Below are positions 28,072-36,818 of a DNA stretch of 64,000 bases, piece by piece. Position numbers and translations under genes: made by a program. Source of the stretch: Gammaproteobacteria bacterium. GTDB lineage: Bacteria > Pseudomonadota > Gammaproteobacteria > Burkholderiales > Gallionellaceae. Where the stretch lies: positions 1 to 64,000 of the forward strand of contig JAHJNJ010000039.1 of assembly GCA_018820925.1 (NCBI GenBank), given 5' to 3'. Within the stretch, counting starts at the first letter, position 1. The number at the start of each line of letters is the position of its first letter. The notes below the pieces were generated by a model. That model saw only the letters and a program-made list of their open reading frames with translations, was not told where the DNA came from and did no database searches.

Positions 28072-28146
28072 GGTGGGCACGAACAACGTGCCCACCCTGA
28101 AACCCTTTCCGCAACCGCGTGGGCACTCAAAACGTGCCCACCCTAC
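28068..28146. repeat. Palindromic repeat (GTAGGGTGGGCAC type) between tusA-like gene and valS
   Basis: Terminal GTAGGGTGGGCAC and its complement enclose internal copies, giving two hairpins: AGGGTGGGCAC/GTGCCCACCCT at the left and GTGGGCAC/GTGCCCAC at the right. It fills the gap between convergent genes and may act as terminator or mRNA 3' end barrier. Confidence 0.85.
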
Positions 28147-28148
28147 AT

Positions 28149-30956
28149 TTACCCCAGCTTCTTGCGTTGCGTCTGCAACTGCGCCAGCGTCGCACCGAAC
28201 TCTTCCAGCCGTTTCTTTTCCTGTTCCACCACTGCCGCCGGTGCGCGCGCGACAAAGCTCTCGTTGCCGAGCTTGGCTTGCGCCTTGGTGATTTCGTTGG
28301 AGAGGCGCGCGATTTCCTTGTCCAGGCGTTCGCGTTCGGCGGCGACGTCGATCTCCACCTTCAGCATCAGCTTGAAGTTGCCGACGATGGAAACCGGCGC
28401 GTCGCCTTCCGGCAACTCGGCGACGACCTGCACTTCGCTCAACTTGCCGAGACTGCTGATGTAGGGCGCGAGCGTGTTCAACGTGGCGGCATCGCCGGCG
28501 GCGATCAGCGGCACGCGTGCGGCCGGCGACAGGTTCATCTCGCTGCGCAGGCTGCGGCAGGCGTTGGTGAGCTCCTGCAGTAGCACGATCTGTTCGATGG
28601 ATGCTAGGTCAATCTTGTTCGCATCGCTCTTCGGATAGGCTTGCAGCATGATGCTGTCGCCCTTCTTGTTTGCCATCGGTGCGACCGACTGCCACAGTTC
28701 TTCGGTGATGAACGGAATGATGGGGTGCGCCAGACGCAGGATGCTTTCCAGCACGCGCACCAGCGTGCGGCGCGTTCCACGTTGCTGTGCCTCGTTGCCA
28801 TTCGCGATTTGGACTTTCGCGAGTTCTACGTACCAGTCGCAATAGGTGTTCCACACCAGTTCGTACACCGCACGCGCGGCCATGTCGAATCGGTAGTCGG
28901 CGAAATGCGTCGCCATCTCGGCTTCGGCCTTCTGCAATTCGCCGATCATCCACTTGTCGGCAGCCGAGAATTCCAGCGGCAGACTCTCGTCGAGACCGAC
29001 ATCCTTGCCGTCGCAATTCATCAGCACGAAGCGTGTGGCGTTCCACAGCTTGTTGCAGAAGTTGCGATAGCCTTCGCAGCGCTGCATGTCGAACTTGATG
29101 TCGCGACCGGGCGAGGCGAGCGAGGCGAAAGTGAAGCGCAGCGCGTCGGTGCCGAAGGCGGTGATGCCCTCGGGGAATTCGCGGCGCGTGCGTTTTTCGA
29201 TCTTCTCCGCGTCCTTCGGGTTCATCAGGCCGGTGGTGCGTTTCTTCACCAGGTCTTCGATGCCGATGCCGTCGATCAGGTCGATGGGGTCGAGCACATT
29301 GCCCTTGGATTTGGACATCTTCTGGCCTTCCGCATCGCGGATCAGGCCGTGTACGTACACATCCTTGAACGGGATCTTGCCGGTGATGTGCTTGGTCATC
29401 ATCACCATGCGCGCCACCCAGAAGAAGATGATGTCGAAGCCGGTGACCAGCACCGACGAGGGCAGGTATTGCTTCACGAATGCGTTCTGCGCGTCGAAGG
29501 GCCTGCCTTCTTCCCAGTCCAGCGTGGAGAACGGCCACAGCGCGGAGGAGAACCAGGTGTCGAGCACGTCGGCATCGCGCATGAGCATTCCGGCATAACC
29601 GGCCTTGTCGGCGAGCCTGCGTGCCTCGGTCTCGTCGTGGGCGACGAACACTTCGCCGTTGGTGCCATACCACGCGGGAATCTGGTGGCCCCACCACAGT
29701 TGGCGCGAGATGCACCAGTCCTGGATGTTGTTCAGCCACTGGTTGTAGGTGTTGACCCAGTTCTCGGGGTGGAACTTGATCTCGCCGGAACTCACACATT
29801 CCAGCGCCTGCTCGGTGATGGATTTGGATGGCTTCCCATCCTTTTGCGGCCCCGCCTTGCTCATGGCGACGAACCACTGGTCGGTCAGCATCGGCTCGAT
29901 GACGACACCAGTGCGGTCGCCGCGCGGCACTTTGAGTTTGTGCTTGTCGGCTTTGATGAACAGTCCGATGGCTTCGAGATCGGCCACGATCTGTTTACGT
30001 GCGGCGAAACGGTCCATGCCCTGATATTTGACAGGTGCATGTTCGTTGATCTTCGCATCCAGCGTAAGGACGGAGATCATCTCCAGCTTGTGGCGCTGGC
30101 CTACCGCATAGTCGTTGAAGTCATGCGCAGGCGTGACCTTCACCACGCCGGTGCCGAATTCCTTGTCCACGTATTCATCGGCGATGACGGGGATGGTGCG
30201 CTCGCACAGCGGCAGCGTGACCTGCTTGCCGATGAGGTGTTTGTAGCGCTCGTCCTCGGGATGCACCATCACCGCCACGTCGCCGAGCATGGTCTCGGGG
30301 CGGGTGGTGGCAACGGTCAGATGGCCGGAGCCGTCCGCCAGCGGATACTGGATGTGATACATGAAACCGTCTTCTTCTTCCTGCACCACTTCAAGGTCGC
30401 TCACTGCGGTGTGCAGTTTCGGGTCCCAGTTCACCAGGCGCTTGCCGCGATAGATCAGGCCTTCGTTGAACAGGCGCACGAAAGTTTCGGTGACGGATTT
30501 GGATAAACCTTCATCCATGGTGAAGCGCTCGCGCGACCAGTCGGGCGAGGTGCCGAGGCGGCGCATCTGCCTGGTGATGGTGTTGCCGGAATATTCCTTC
30601 CACTCCCAGACCTTCTCGATGAACTTCTCGCGGCCGAGGTCGTGGCGGCTGACGCCCTGTGCATCGAGCTGGCGTTCGACCACGATCTGCGTGGCGATGC
30701 CCGCGTGGTCGGTGCCCGGCTGCCACAGGGTGTTGTCGCCGCGCATGCGGTGGTAGCGCGTGAGCGCGTCCATCAATGTCTGGTTGAAGCCGTGGCCCAT
30801 GTGCAGCGTGCCGGTGACGTTGGGCGGCGGCAGCAGGATGCAGAAGTTGTCTGGTTTTGCGGCGTCGAGTCCGGCCTTGAAGTAACCGGCGTTTTCCCAG
30901 GTGGGGTACCAGCGGGCTTCAATATCTTTCGGGTCAAAACTTTTTGCGAGTTCCAT
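28149..30956 (-). CDS. valS: Valine-tRNA ligase
   Basis: Class I synthetase of 935 residues. The HIGH-type motif is in [13 protein letters not shown] and the KMSKS motif in [12 protein letters not shown]-terminal coiled-coil domain typical of ValRS is present ([20 protein letters not shown]). The start at 30956 ([17 protein letters not shown]) is preferred; the frame upstream reads through the palindromic repeat at 31010-31088. It is the last gene of pepA-holC-valS. Confidence 0.97.
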   Translation of the reverse strand: MELAKSFDPKDIEARWYPTWENAGYFKAGLDAAKPDNFCILLPPPNVTGTLHMGHGFNQTLMDALTRYHRMRGDNTLWQPGTDHAGIATQIVVERQLDAQGVSRHDLGREKFIEKVWEWKEYSGNTITRQMRRLGTSPDWSRERFTMDEGLSKSVTETFVRLFNEGLIYRGKRLVNWDPKLHTAVSDLEVVQEEEDGFMYHIQYPLADGSGHLTVATTRPETMLGDVAVMVHPEDERYKHLIGKQVTLPLCERTIPVIADEYVDKEFGTGVVKVTPAHDFNDYAVGQRHKLEMISVLTLDAKINEHAPVKYQGMDRFAARKQIVADLEAIGLFIKADKHKLKVPRGDRTGVVIEPMLTDQWFVAMSKAGPQKDGKPSKSITEQALECVSSGEIKFHPENWVNTYNQWLNNIQDWCISRQLWWGHQIPAWYGTNGEVFVAHDETEARRLADKAGYAGMLMRDADVLDTWFSSALWPFSTLDWEEGRPFDAQNAFVKQYLPSSVLVTGFDIIFFWVARMVMMTKHITGKIPFKDVYVHGLIRDAEGQKMSKSKGNVLDPIDLIDGIGIEDLVKKRTTGLMNPKDAEKIEKRTRREFPEGITAFGTDALRFTFASLASPGRDIKFDMQRCEGYRNFCNKLWNATRFVLMNCDGKDVGLDESLPLEFSAADKWMIGELQKAEAEMATHFADYRFDMAARAVYELVWNTYCDWYVELAKVQIANGNEAQQRGTRRTLVRVLESILRLAHPIIPFITEELWQSVAPMANKKGDSIMLQAYPKSDANKIDLASIEQIVLLQELTNACRSLRSEMNLSPAARVPLIAAGDAATLNTLAPYISSLGKLSEVQVVAELPEGDAPVSIVGNFKLMLKVEIDVAAERERLDKEIARLSNEITKAQAKLGNESFVARAPAAVVEQEKKRLEEFGATLAQLQTQRKKLG

Positions 30957-31009
30957 TGCGGTCATTTCGGGAAATGCAGGGGTTCTAGAGAGGGCGGAAT
31001 TATACAGTT

Positions 31010-31088
31010 GTAGGATGGGTGGAGCGTAGCGATACCCATCAATTGAATGTGAAAAACGATGGGTATCGCTACGCTCCACCCATCCTAC
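31010..31088. repeat. Perfect 31-bp inverted repeat (GTAGGATGGGTGGAGCG type)
   Basis: Arms at 31010-31040 and 31058-31088 are exact complements with a 17-nt loop. It lies between holC and valS, within what should be one transcript. A lone arm of the same element is at 9600-9630. Confidence 0.9.
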
Positions 31089-31097
31089 GGCGGCGTT

Positions 31098-31517
31098 TTA
31101 TGTCTTGCGCAGGTCGAAATGGCGCAGCTCGTAGCCTCTATCCTTGTAGAACTTGTAGCGATCGCGCCCCTGTTTGGCATCCTCATCGTCCTGGCCGACG
31201 ATTTCGATCACACGTTCGAAACGGCTGAAGAAGGGCAGGCATACGTTATGCAGGCTGATGAGCAGTTCGGAATGCGGAAAACTTTCGTCGCGACCGATGA
31301 CGACAGGCAAGGTCGCCGCATCCGCCTCGTGGCTGTGGCAATGCGGCATGAAAGCCGTTGCCGGGAAGTGCCATAACAACTGGTCCAGCTTGCGGGCAAC
31401 GCTTTCGTCCGGCGCGTGCAACAGCACGCGCAGACCGTTCTGCATTGCCTTGTGGCTCAGCTGGCAGGCGGTGCGCAGCTTGTCTTCACTGCCTGTGTAG
31501 AAGTCGACTTTGGTCAC
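31098..31517 (-). CDS. holC: DNA polymerase III chi subunit
   Basis: HolC (139 residues) links the clamp loader to SSB. It begins VTKVDFYTGSEDK with GTG at 31517, overlapping the pepA stop by 4 nt. Features such as LLWHFPATAFMPHC and FERVIEIVGQDDEDAKQGRDR (split) fit the family. Extra sequence in this frame upstream lies over pepA and is a shadow. Confidence 0.93.
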   Translation of the reverse strand: MTKVDFYTGSEDKLRTACQLSHKAMQNGLRVLLHAPDESVARKLDQLLWHFPATAFMPHCHSHEADAATLPVVIGRDESFPHSELLISLHNVCLPFFSRFERVIEIVGQDDEDAKQGRDRYKFYKDRGYELRHFDLRKT

Positions 31518-33001
31518 TTGGTTGCCGTGCGGTTGATGAGGTATTGCGTGAGCAGCGGCACCGGACGTCCCGTTGCGCCCTTTTCCTTGCCCGACACATT
31601 GGCGGTGCCCGCGATGTCCAGGTGCGCCCAGCGATAGTCCTTGGTGAAGCGCGCCAGGAAGCAGGCTGCGGTGATGGTGCCGCCCGCGCGTCCGCCGATG
31701 TTTGCCATGTCGGCGAAGTTGCTGTCCAGCAGCGGCTGGTAGTCTTCCCACAGCGGCAGTTGCCACACGCGGTCATGCGACTGCTCGCCCGCTGCCAGCA
31801 GTTCCCTGGCGAGCTTGTCTTCGTTGGCGAACATGCCGCTGGCGACATGCCCCAGCGCGATGACGCAGGCGCCGGTGAGGGTGGCGATGTCGATGACGGT
31901 GTCGGGGTTGAATTTCTTCGAGTAGGTCAGCGCGTCGCACAGGATGAGGCGGCCTTCGGCGTCGGTGTTCAATATCTCGATGGTCTGGCCGGACATGCTG
32001 GTGACGATGTCGCCGGGCTTGGTGGCTTTGCCGGAAGGCATGTTCTCGCAAGTCGGGATGACGCCCACGACGTTGATCTTCAGGCCCATCTCGGCAATGG
32101 CTTGCAGCGTACCGAGCACGCTGGCCGCGCCGCTCATGTCGTACTTCATCTCGTCCATGTCGGCGCCGGGTTTGAGCGAGATGCCGCCGGTGTCGAAAGT
32201 GATGCCCTTGCCCACCAGCACGATGGGTTTCTGTGTTTTGGCCGTACCGGAATATTCCAGTGTGATGAGCTTGGCCGGTTGTTCGCTGCCGCGCGTGACG
32301 GAAAGCAGCGAACCCATGCCCAGCTTCTGCATGGCTTTTTCATCCAGCACGGTGGTCTTGATGCTCTTGTGCGCCTTGCCCAAAGCCAGCGCCCTGGCGG
32401 CGAGGTAGGTCGGGGTGCAGATGTTGCCCGGCAGGTTGGCGAGGGTCTTGGTCAGTTCCATTCCGCTGGCGGTGGCGGCGGCCTGGTCGAGAGCGACCTT
32501 CAATGCGGCTGCGGGTTTATCCAGAGTGGCGAAGGTGATGCTTTTCAGCGCGGCGGGTTTGGAGGGTTTGCTCTTCATGCCGTCGGCGCGGAAAGCCTGC
32601 CCGGACGCGGAGAATACGGCTTGCTTGACGACCCATCCGCCATCCTTGCCCACGCCTTCGTCGAGGATATACAGCGCCGCATCCTTGGCTTGCGTTGCGT
32701 TCAATGCCTTGAATGTCGCATTCAATATCTCGAGACTGGTCTTGTTGTTCAGCTCACTGACTTTGCCCAAGCCGACCAGCAATACGCGCTCGGCCGCGAC
32801 ACCGGCCAATTTGTGCAGCAACAGAGTAGAGGCGGATTTGCCCTTCATGTCGCCGCGCGCGATGAGATCGCTGAGGGCATGTTTGGCAGCCTTGTCGAGC
32901 ACCTGTGCCGCTTTCGACAATTTGCCGCCGTCGAACACGCCAACCACCACGCAACCGCTCTTCAGTTTTTCCGGACTGCCTTGTTTTATGCTAAATTCCA
33001 C
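31514..33001 (-). CDS. pepA: Cytosol (leucyl) aminopeptidase
   Basis: M17 aminopeptidase, 495 residues. The diagnostic NTDAEGRL is present, with the metal-site segment VGKGITFDTGGISLKPG. It starts with GTG at 33001 after GAGGAG. E. coli PepA is also a DNA-binding protein in recombination and carAB control. Divergent from lptF with 34 nt between starts, so the promoters must overlap. Confidence 0.97.
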   Translation of the reverse strand: MEFSIKQGSPEKLKSGCVVVGVFDGGKLSKAAQVLDKAAKHALSDLIARGDMKGKSASTLLLHKLAGVAAERVLLVGLGKVSELNNKTSLEILNATFKALNATQAKDAALYILDEGVGKDGGWVVKQAVFSASGQAFRADGMKSKPSKPAALKSITFATLDKPAAALKVALDQAAATASGMELTKTLANLPGNICTPTYLAARALALGKAHKSIKTTVLDEKAMQKLGMGSLLSVTRGSEQPAKLITLEYSGTAKTQKPIVLVGKGITFDTGGISLKPGADMDEMKYDMSGAASVLGTLQAIAEMGLKINVVGVIPTCENMPSGKATKPGDIVTSMSGQTIEILNTDAEGRLILCDALTYSKKFNPDTVIDIATLTGACVIALGHVASGMFANEDKLARELLAAGEQSHDRVWQLPLWEDYQPLLDSNFADMANIGGRAGGTITAACFLARFTKDYRWAHLDIAGTANVSGKEKGATGRPVPLLTQYLINRTATK

Positions 33002-33035
33002 GCGATTCTCCTCATTAAACTCAAAATTGCTCCCG

Positions 33036-34169
33036 ATGCCGGATTATCCGCAATCCCAACCACTAAAGTCAAAAAGGCCTTGCAAGCACGGCATCTTTTA
33101 TTGGTCGCTGGTGCGCGAATTTGCGAGTACGGGTTTGCTTGTGTCCTCCATTTTGCTGGGTATTGTCGTGTTTACCCAGTTGGTGCGCTTGCTGGGCGAT
33201 TCGGTCAGCGGCGTGCTGGCGGTGGATGGCGTACTGGCGATCATGGGATTCAGTTCGCTCAATTACCTGCCCGTCCTGCTTTCCATCGGCCTGTTTCTGT
33301 CCGTACTGTTGACGCTGACGCGCAGCTATCGCGATAGCGAGATGGTGGTGTGGTTTACTTCCGGCATCGGGTTGACGCGCTGGATACGCCCGGTGCTGGG
33401 CTATGCGCTGCCGGTGACTGTCTTGATTGCGCTGCTCAGTCTGGTGCTGTCGCCGTGGGCCTTGTCCAGGGTCGACGAATTCAAGCGCAGGCTGGACAGT
33501 CGCGATGACGTGTCAGCCGCGACGCCGGGCGCATTCCGCGAATCCAAACAGGCCGACCGCGTGTTTTTTCTGGAAGAAGTGGATGTGGAGAAAAAACGTG
33601 TCGGCAACATTTTCGTGCAATCTTCACAGAATGGCCGGGAAGGAACGATGGTCGCCAAGGAGGGCTTCCAGGAAACGGCCGCCAACGGCGACCGTTTTCT
33701 GGTGATGCTTAACGGCACCCGTTATGAGGGAATTCCGGGGCACGCAGATTTCAGGATCGTCGAATTCGAACGTTATGCCATGCGTATCGAACCGGCTGAA
33801 TTGCGCAAGGAGCAGCCAAACCACAAGGCTTACCCCACTATATATTTGCTGAGGAACATGACGCCGGAAAATATTGCCGAGCTGGAATGGCGCGTGGGCT
33901 TGCCGCTCAGTGCATTCGTTCTGGCATTGCTGGCGATTCCGCTGAGTTTTGTGAATCCGCGTGCCGGACGTTCCCTGAATCTGATCACCGCCATGGCGAT
34001 CTATATGTTCTACAACAATATGATCAGCGTAACCAATTCCTGGGTCGGGCGCGGCACGATCAACCCGGCGCTCGGCCTGTGGGGGATTCATCTGTTTATG
34101 TTCTCGGTGATGCTGATATTGTTCTATCACCGCTCGTCGCCGTCTGCCTGGCGCTGGTTCAAGCGATGA
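33036..34169 (+). CDS. lptF: LPS export permease LptF
   Basis: Inner-membrane component of the LptBFG ABC transporter (377 residues). Hydrophobic helices lie near the N-terminus (STGLLVSSILLGIVVFTQLV) and in a C-terminal group (LPLSAFVLALLAIPLSFVNP), with a periplasmic domain between. The ATG at 33036 lacks a strong ribosome site. The N-terminal 20 residues before GIFYWSLVREF are unusually polar for the family, so the start is not certain. The ATGA overlap with lptG shows coupling. Confidence 0.93.
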   Translation: MPDYPQSQPLKSKRPCKHGIFYWSLVREFASTGLLVSSILLGIVVFTQLVRLLGDSVSGVLAVDGVLAIMGFSSLNYLPVLLSIGLFLSVLLTLTRSYRDSEMVVWFTSGIGLTRWIRPVLGYALPVTVLIALLSLVLSPWALSRVDEFKRRLDSRDDVSAATPGAFRESKQADRVFFLEEVDVEKKRVGNIFVQSSQNGREGTMVAKEGFQETAANGDRFLVMLNGTRYEGIPGHADFRIVEFERYAMRIEPAELRKEQPNHKAYPTIYLLRNMTPENIAELEWRVGLPLSAFVLALLAIPLSFVNPRAGRSLNLITAMAIYMFYNNMISVTNSWVGRGTINPALGLWGIHLFMFSVMLILFYHRSSPSAWRWFKR

Positions 34170-35242
34170 AACTGCTTACCCGTTATCTGAGGCGTGAGGT
34201 TTATGCCAGCATCGCGCTGGTATTTGCGGCACTCATCATGCTGTTTGCCTTGCTTGACCTGATCAACGAACTGAACTCAATGGGGCGCGGCGACTACAGT
34301 CTGGGTTATGTGCTGTTGTTTGTGGTGTTGACCGTTCCCGGGCATATCTATGAATTGTTTCCGGTCGCGGTGCTGATAGGAACCATTTTTGCCATGGTGC
34401 AAATGGCGGCCAATTCCGAACTGACGGTGTATCGCAGCTCCGGCGTGTCGCTCAAGCAGATGATAAGCGCATTGCTCAAGATCGGTTTGCCGCTGGTTGT
34501 TTTGTGTTTCCTGTTCGGGGAAATCGTTTCTCCGCCGAGCGAACGCATGGCACAGCAATTGCGGTTGCAGGCGCAGAAAGCGAAAGTGTCGGTAAAGGCA
34601 TTCAGGTCGGGCGTGTGGGTGAAGGATGAGAGCAGCTTCATCAATGTGAGGAGCGTGTTGCCCGATACTTCGTTGCTGGAAGTCAGTATCTACGAGTTCG
34701 ATGATCAGTATCATTTGCGCAGCATTACCGTCGCGGAACGGGCTTCGTACCTGGCTGTTGAACGCTGGCAACTGGAAGGCGTGCGGCAGACACTTTTCAA
34801 TGGCAATGGGGCCACTACCGACAACCGGCCGCGCGCAGAGTGGCACTCCTCGCTGAATCCGGACATTTTGAGCGTATTGCTGGTGGTGCCCGAACAGATG
34901 TCGGCCTGGAACCTGTATCAATATACCGGGCACTTGAGAGACAACCACCAGAAGACCGCACGCTATGAAATCGCGATGTGGAACAAACTGGTTTATCCGT
35001 TCGCGGTGCTGGTGATGATGCTGCTCGCCTTGCCTTTCTCCGCTTATCAGCGCCGCGAGGGCGGCATCAGCGGCAAGATATTCATGGGCATCGTGCTGGG
35101 CTTGAGTTTTCACTTTATCGGCAGGCTGTTTGCCAACGTCGGTGCTTTGAACGATTGGTCGCCCTTGTTGAGTGCTACCACGATGAGCTGGTTGTTTCTG
35201 GCGTTGGCGTTGGGAATGCTCTGGCGTACCGAACGGCGGTGA
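34166..35242 (+). CDS. lptG: LPS export permease LptG
   Basis: Partner permease of LptF (358 residues) with the family N-terminus MKLLTRYLRREVYASI, an early helix pair (FPVAVLIGTIFAMVQMAANS, RSSGVS coupling region) and C-terminal helices (MWNKLVYPFAVLVMMLLALP). The start at 34166 overlaps the lptF stop by 4 nt. Confidence 0.95.
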   Translation: MKLLTRYLRREVYASIALVFAALIMLFALLDLINELNSMGRGDYSLGYVLLFVVLTVPGHIYELFPVAVLIGTIFAMVQMAANSELTVYRSSGVSLKQMISALLKIGLPLVVLCFLFGEIVSPPSERMAQQLRLQAQKAKVSVKAFRSGVWVKDESSFINVRSVLPDTSLLEVSIYEFDDQYHLRSITVAERASYLAVERWQLEGVRQTLFNGNGATTDNRPRAEWHSSLNPDILSVLLVVPEQMSAWNLYQYTGHLRDNHQKTARYEIAMWNKLVYPFAVLVMMLLALPFSAYQRREGGISGKIFMGIVLGLSFHFIGRLFANVGALNDWSPLLSATTMSWLFLALALGMLWRTERR

Positions 35243-35245
35243 CCA

Positions 35246-35273
35246 TTTTCGTGCAGGTTAACTGCACAGAAAA
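35246..35273. terminator. Hairpin between convergent lptG and DUF3106 gene
   Basis: TTTTCGTGCAG and CTGCACAGAAAA form a stem (one bulged base) around a short loop. It follows the lptG stop closely. There is no extra U-run, so termination is only possible. Confidence 0.4.
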
Positions 35274-35342
35274 TTGCCTGCCTTTGGTGCTGAGCATTCG
35301 CATGCAAGCACGTTATTCTTGTGCCGGGTCGAAAAACGGCTG

Positions 35343-35732
35343 CTAATGGCCGGGCGCGGCGGGTGTTTCGGGGGCTTGTTGCTCGCGCACCATTTTTTTG
35401 ACCGCTTCGCGTTTGTCTGGCGGGACTTTGCTGAAGGCCTTGTATTTTTCACGGGCGCGCTGCCGCTGCTCGGGAGTGAGTTTGCTCCAGTGTTCCATGC
35501 GCGAGTGCAGACGTTGTTGTTTTTGCGCATTCAGCCTGGGGTAGTGTTTGGCAATCGCCAGAAAATTGGTCTGCTGAACTTCGGACAAGGAATCCCATGT
35601 GCCGGCAAGGGGTGCCAGCGCTTCCTTTTGTTGTGGATTCAAGCTCTCCCAGGATTGTGCATTGGCGGCCAAAGGCAGGCACAACAGCACCAGGAACGCG
35701 ATGGACAAGTATTTTCTAGGCAAACTGGGCAT
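35343..35732 (-). CDS. DUF3106 protein, exported
   Basis: 129 residues with a signal peptide (LSIAFLVLLCLPLAANA) followed by a helical domain of repeated W-x-x-L-x-P-x-Q units (SWESLNPQQKEALAPLAGTW, HWSKLTPEQRQRAREKYKAF). This is the DUF3106 pattern, found in beta-proteobacteria. It is third in a sigma factor-DUF3619-DUF3106 order, probably one transcript. Function unknown; it resembles periplasmic stress proteins in composition. Confidence 0.8.
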   Translation of the reverse strand: MPSLPRKYLSIAFLVLLCLPLAANAQSWESLNPQQKEALAPLAGTWDSLSEVQQTNFLAIAKHYPRLNAQKQQRLHSRMEHWSKLTPEQRQRAREKYKAFSKVPPDKREAVKKMVREQQAPETPAAPGH

Positions 35733-35750
35733 CAGGCGATCCGCACCGGG

Positions 35751-36098
35751 TTAATCGACGTACATGCCGACAGGCAGGTCGTCAGTCAATATGGCAATGT
35801 CGATTTCGGCGTGGTCGCGTTCGCCGGTTTGTTGCGCATGGTAAACGCTGCCCAGTAGAACTATTGCCAGCAGCATGGTTATCCCGAAACCGAGCGTTTT
35901 ATGGCCGGTTGACGAATGATTGTTAATCAAGCCGTGTTGCGTCAGCCAGGAAAGTACGGGCGCTTGCTGGTGTTTTTTCTGGTAATTCAGTGCGGTGCGA
36001 CGGGCGGACTGTAATTTGTCCAAAGTTTTCCGGTCGAGTTGATCTGCGGAGCGGTCAAGCAACCGTCCGACCTCGCGAGTATTCAATGTGTCGTTCAT
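35751..36098 (-). CDS. DUF3619 membrane protein, candidate anti-sigma factor
   Basis: 115 residues from MNDTLNTREVGRLLD. A cytoplasmic N-terminal helical part precedes a single hydrophobic helix (LGFGITMLLAIVLLGSVY) and a short acidic tail. The start overlaps the sigma-factor stop by 2 nt. A small single-pass protein coupled to a sigma factor looks like an anti-sigma factor; this role is inferred. Confidence 0.78.
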   Translation of the reverse strand: MNDTLNTREVGRLLDRSADQLDRKTLDKLQSARRTALNYQKKHQQAPVLSWLTQHGLINNHSSTGHKTLGFGITMLLAIVLLGSVYHAQQTGERDHAEIDIAILTDDLPVGMYVD

Positions 36099-36703
36099 GA
36101 CAGGTCTATGCCTTTCTCTTTCAGTAGCACGGTGAGCGTGTGCGTAGCGCGCGAACAATGCGTCTTGACGCTGCCCTCCGAGCAGCCCATCGCGGCTGCC
36201 GTTTCTGCCGTATCCATTTCTTCCCAGTAACGCAACAGGAAGGCTTCGCGTTGACGCGCCGGGAGTTTGCCCAATGCTTCCTCAATTGCCGCAACCAGTT
36301 GCAATTGTACCAATGCATCGTCCGGGCGTGCCGGTTGCGTGTTGTTGCCTTCATCCTGCAGGGTATCCAGGGGGTCGAACGCCTCTTCCTCGTGGCGCGG
36401 CGTGAACGACGAAAACAGGGTGGTCCAGAACGAGCGCACCTTCTGGCGGCGGTAAAAATCGCGGATGGTGTTCTGCAGGATACGCTGGAACAACATGGGA
36501 AATTCTTCGGCCGGACGATCCCCGTAGCGCTCGGCGAGCTTGAGCATGGCATCCTGCACGATATCCAGTGCGACATGCCCGTCGCGAACGGCGAATTGCG
36601 CCTGTTTGTACGCACGGCGTTCGACCTGGGTGAGGAATTCGGAAAGTTGCTGTGGCGTGGACAGTTTCGTGGGCTCCGGCGTGAACGGGGCGGATACTAG
36701 CAA
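36095..36703 (-). CDS. ECF-type RNA polymerase sigma factor
   Basis: Sigma-70 family, region 2 (HVALDIVQDAMLKLAERYGD, MLFQRILQNTIRDFYRRQKV) and region 4 (LGKLPARQREAFLLRYWEEM, GCSEGSVKTHCSRATHTL). The linker DPLDTLQDEGNN is typical of this beta-proteobacterial subfamily. The start is uncertain: TTG at 36703 or TTG at 36760; conserved sequence begins near STPQQLSEFLTQVERRAY. Followed by a likely anti-sigma factor. Confidence 0.85.
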   Translation of the reverse strand: MLVSAPFTPEPTKLSTPQQLSEFLTQVERRAYKQAQFAVRDGHVALDIVQDAMLKLAERYGDRPAEEFPMLFQRILQNTIRDFYRRQKVRSFWTTLFSSFTPRHEEEAFDPLDTLQDEGNNTQPARPDDALVQLQLVAAIEEALGKLPARQREAFLLRYWEEMDTAETAAAMGCSEGSVKTHCSRATHTLTVLLKEKGIDLS

Positions 36704-36818
36704 AATACTGCGCAGATTAGGGATTCCAACGCTATTTGGAGCCCTGCGGGGGTTGACCAAAACGCCGCCAGCCTTTATCTTGCGCGGTCTTTCATTGCAT
36801 TCTCAAGGTAGTGGGTTC

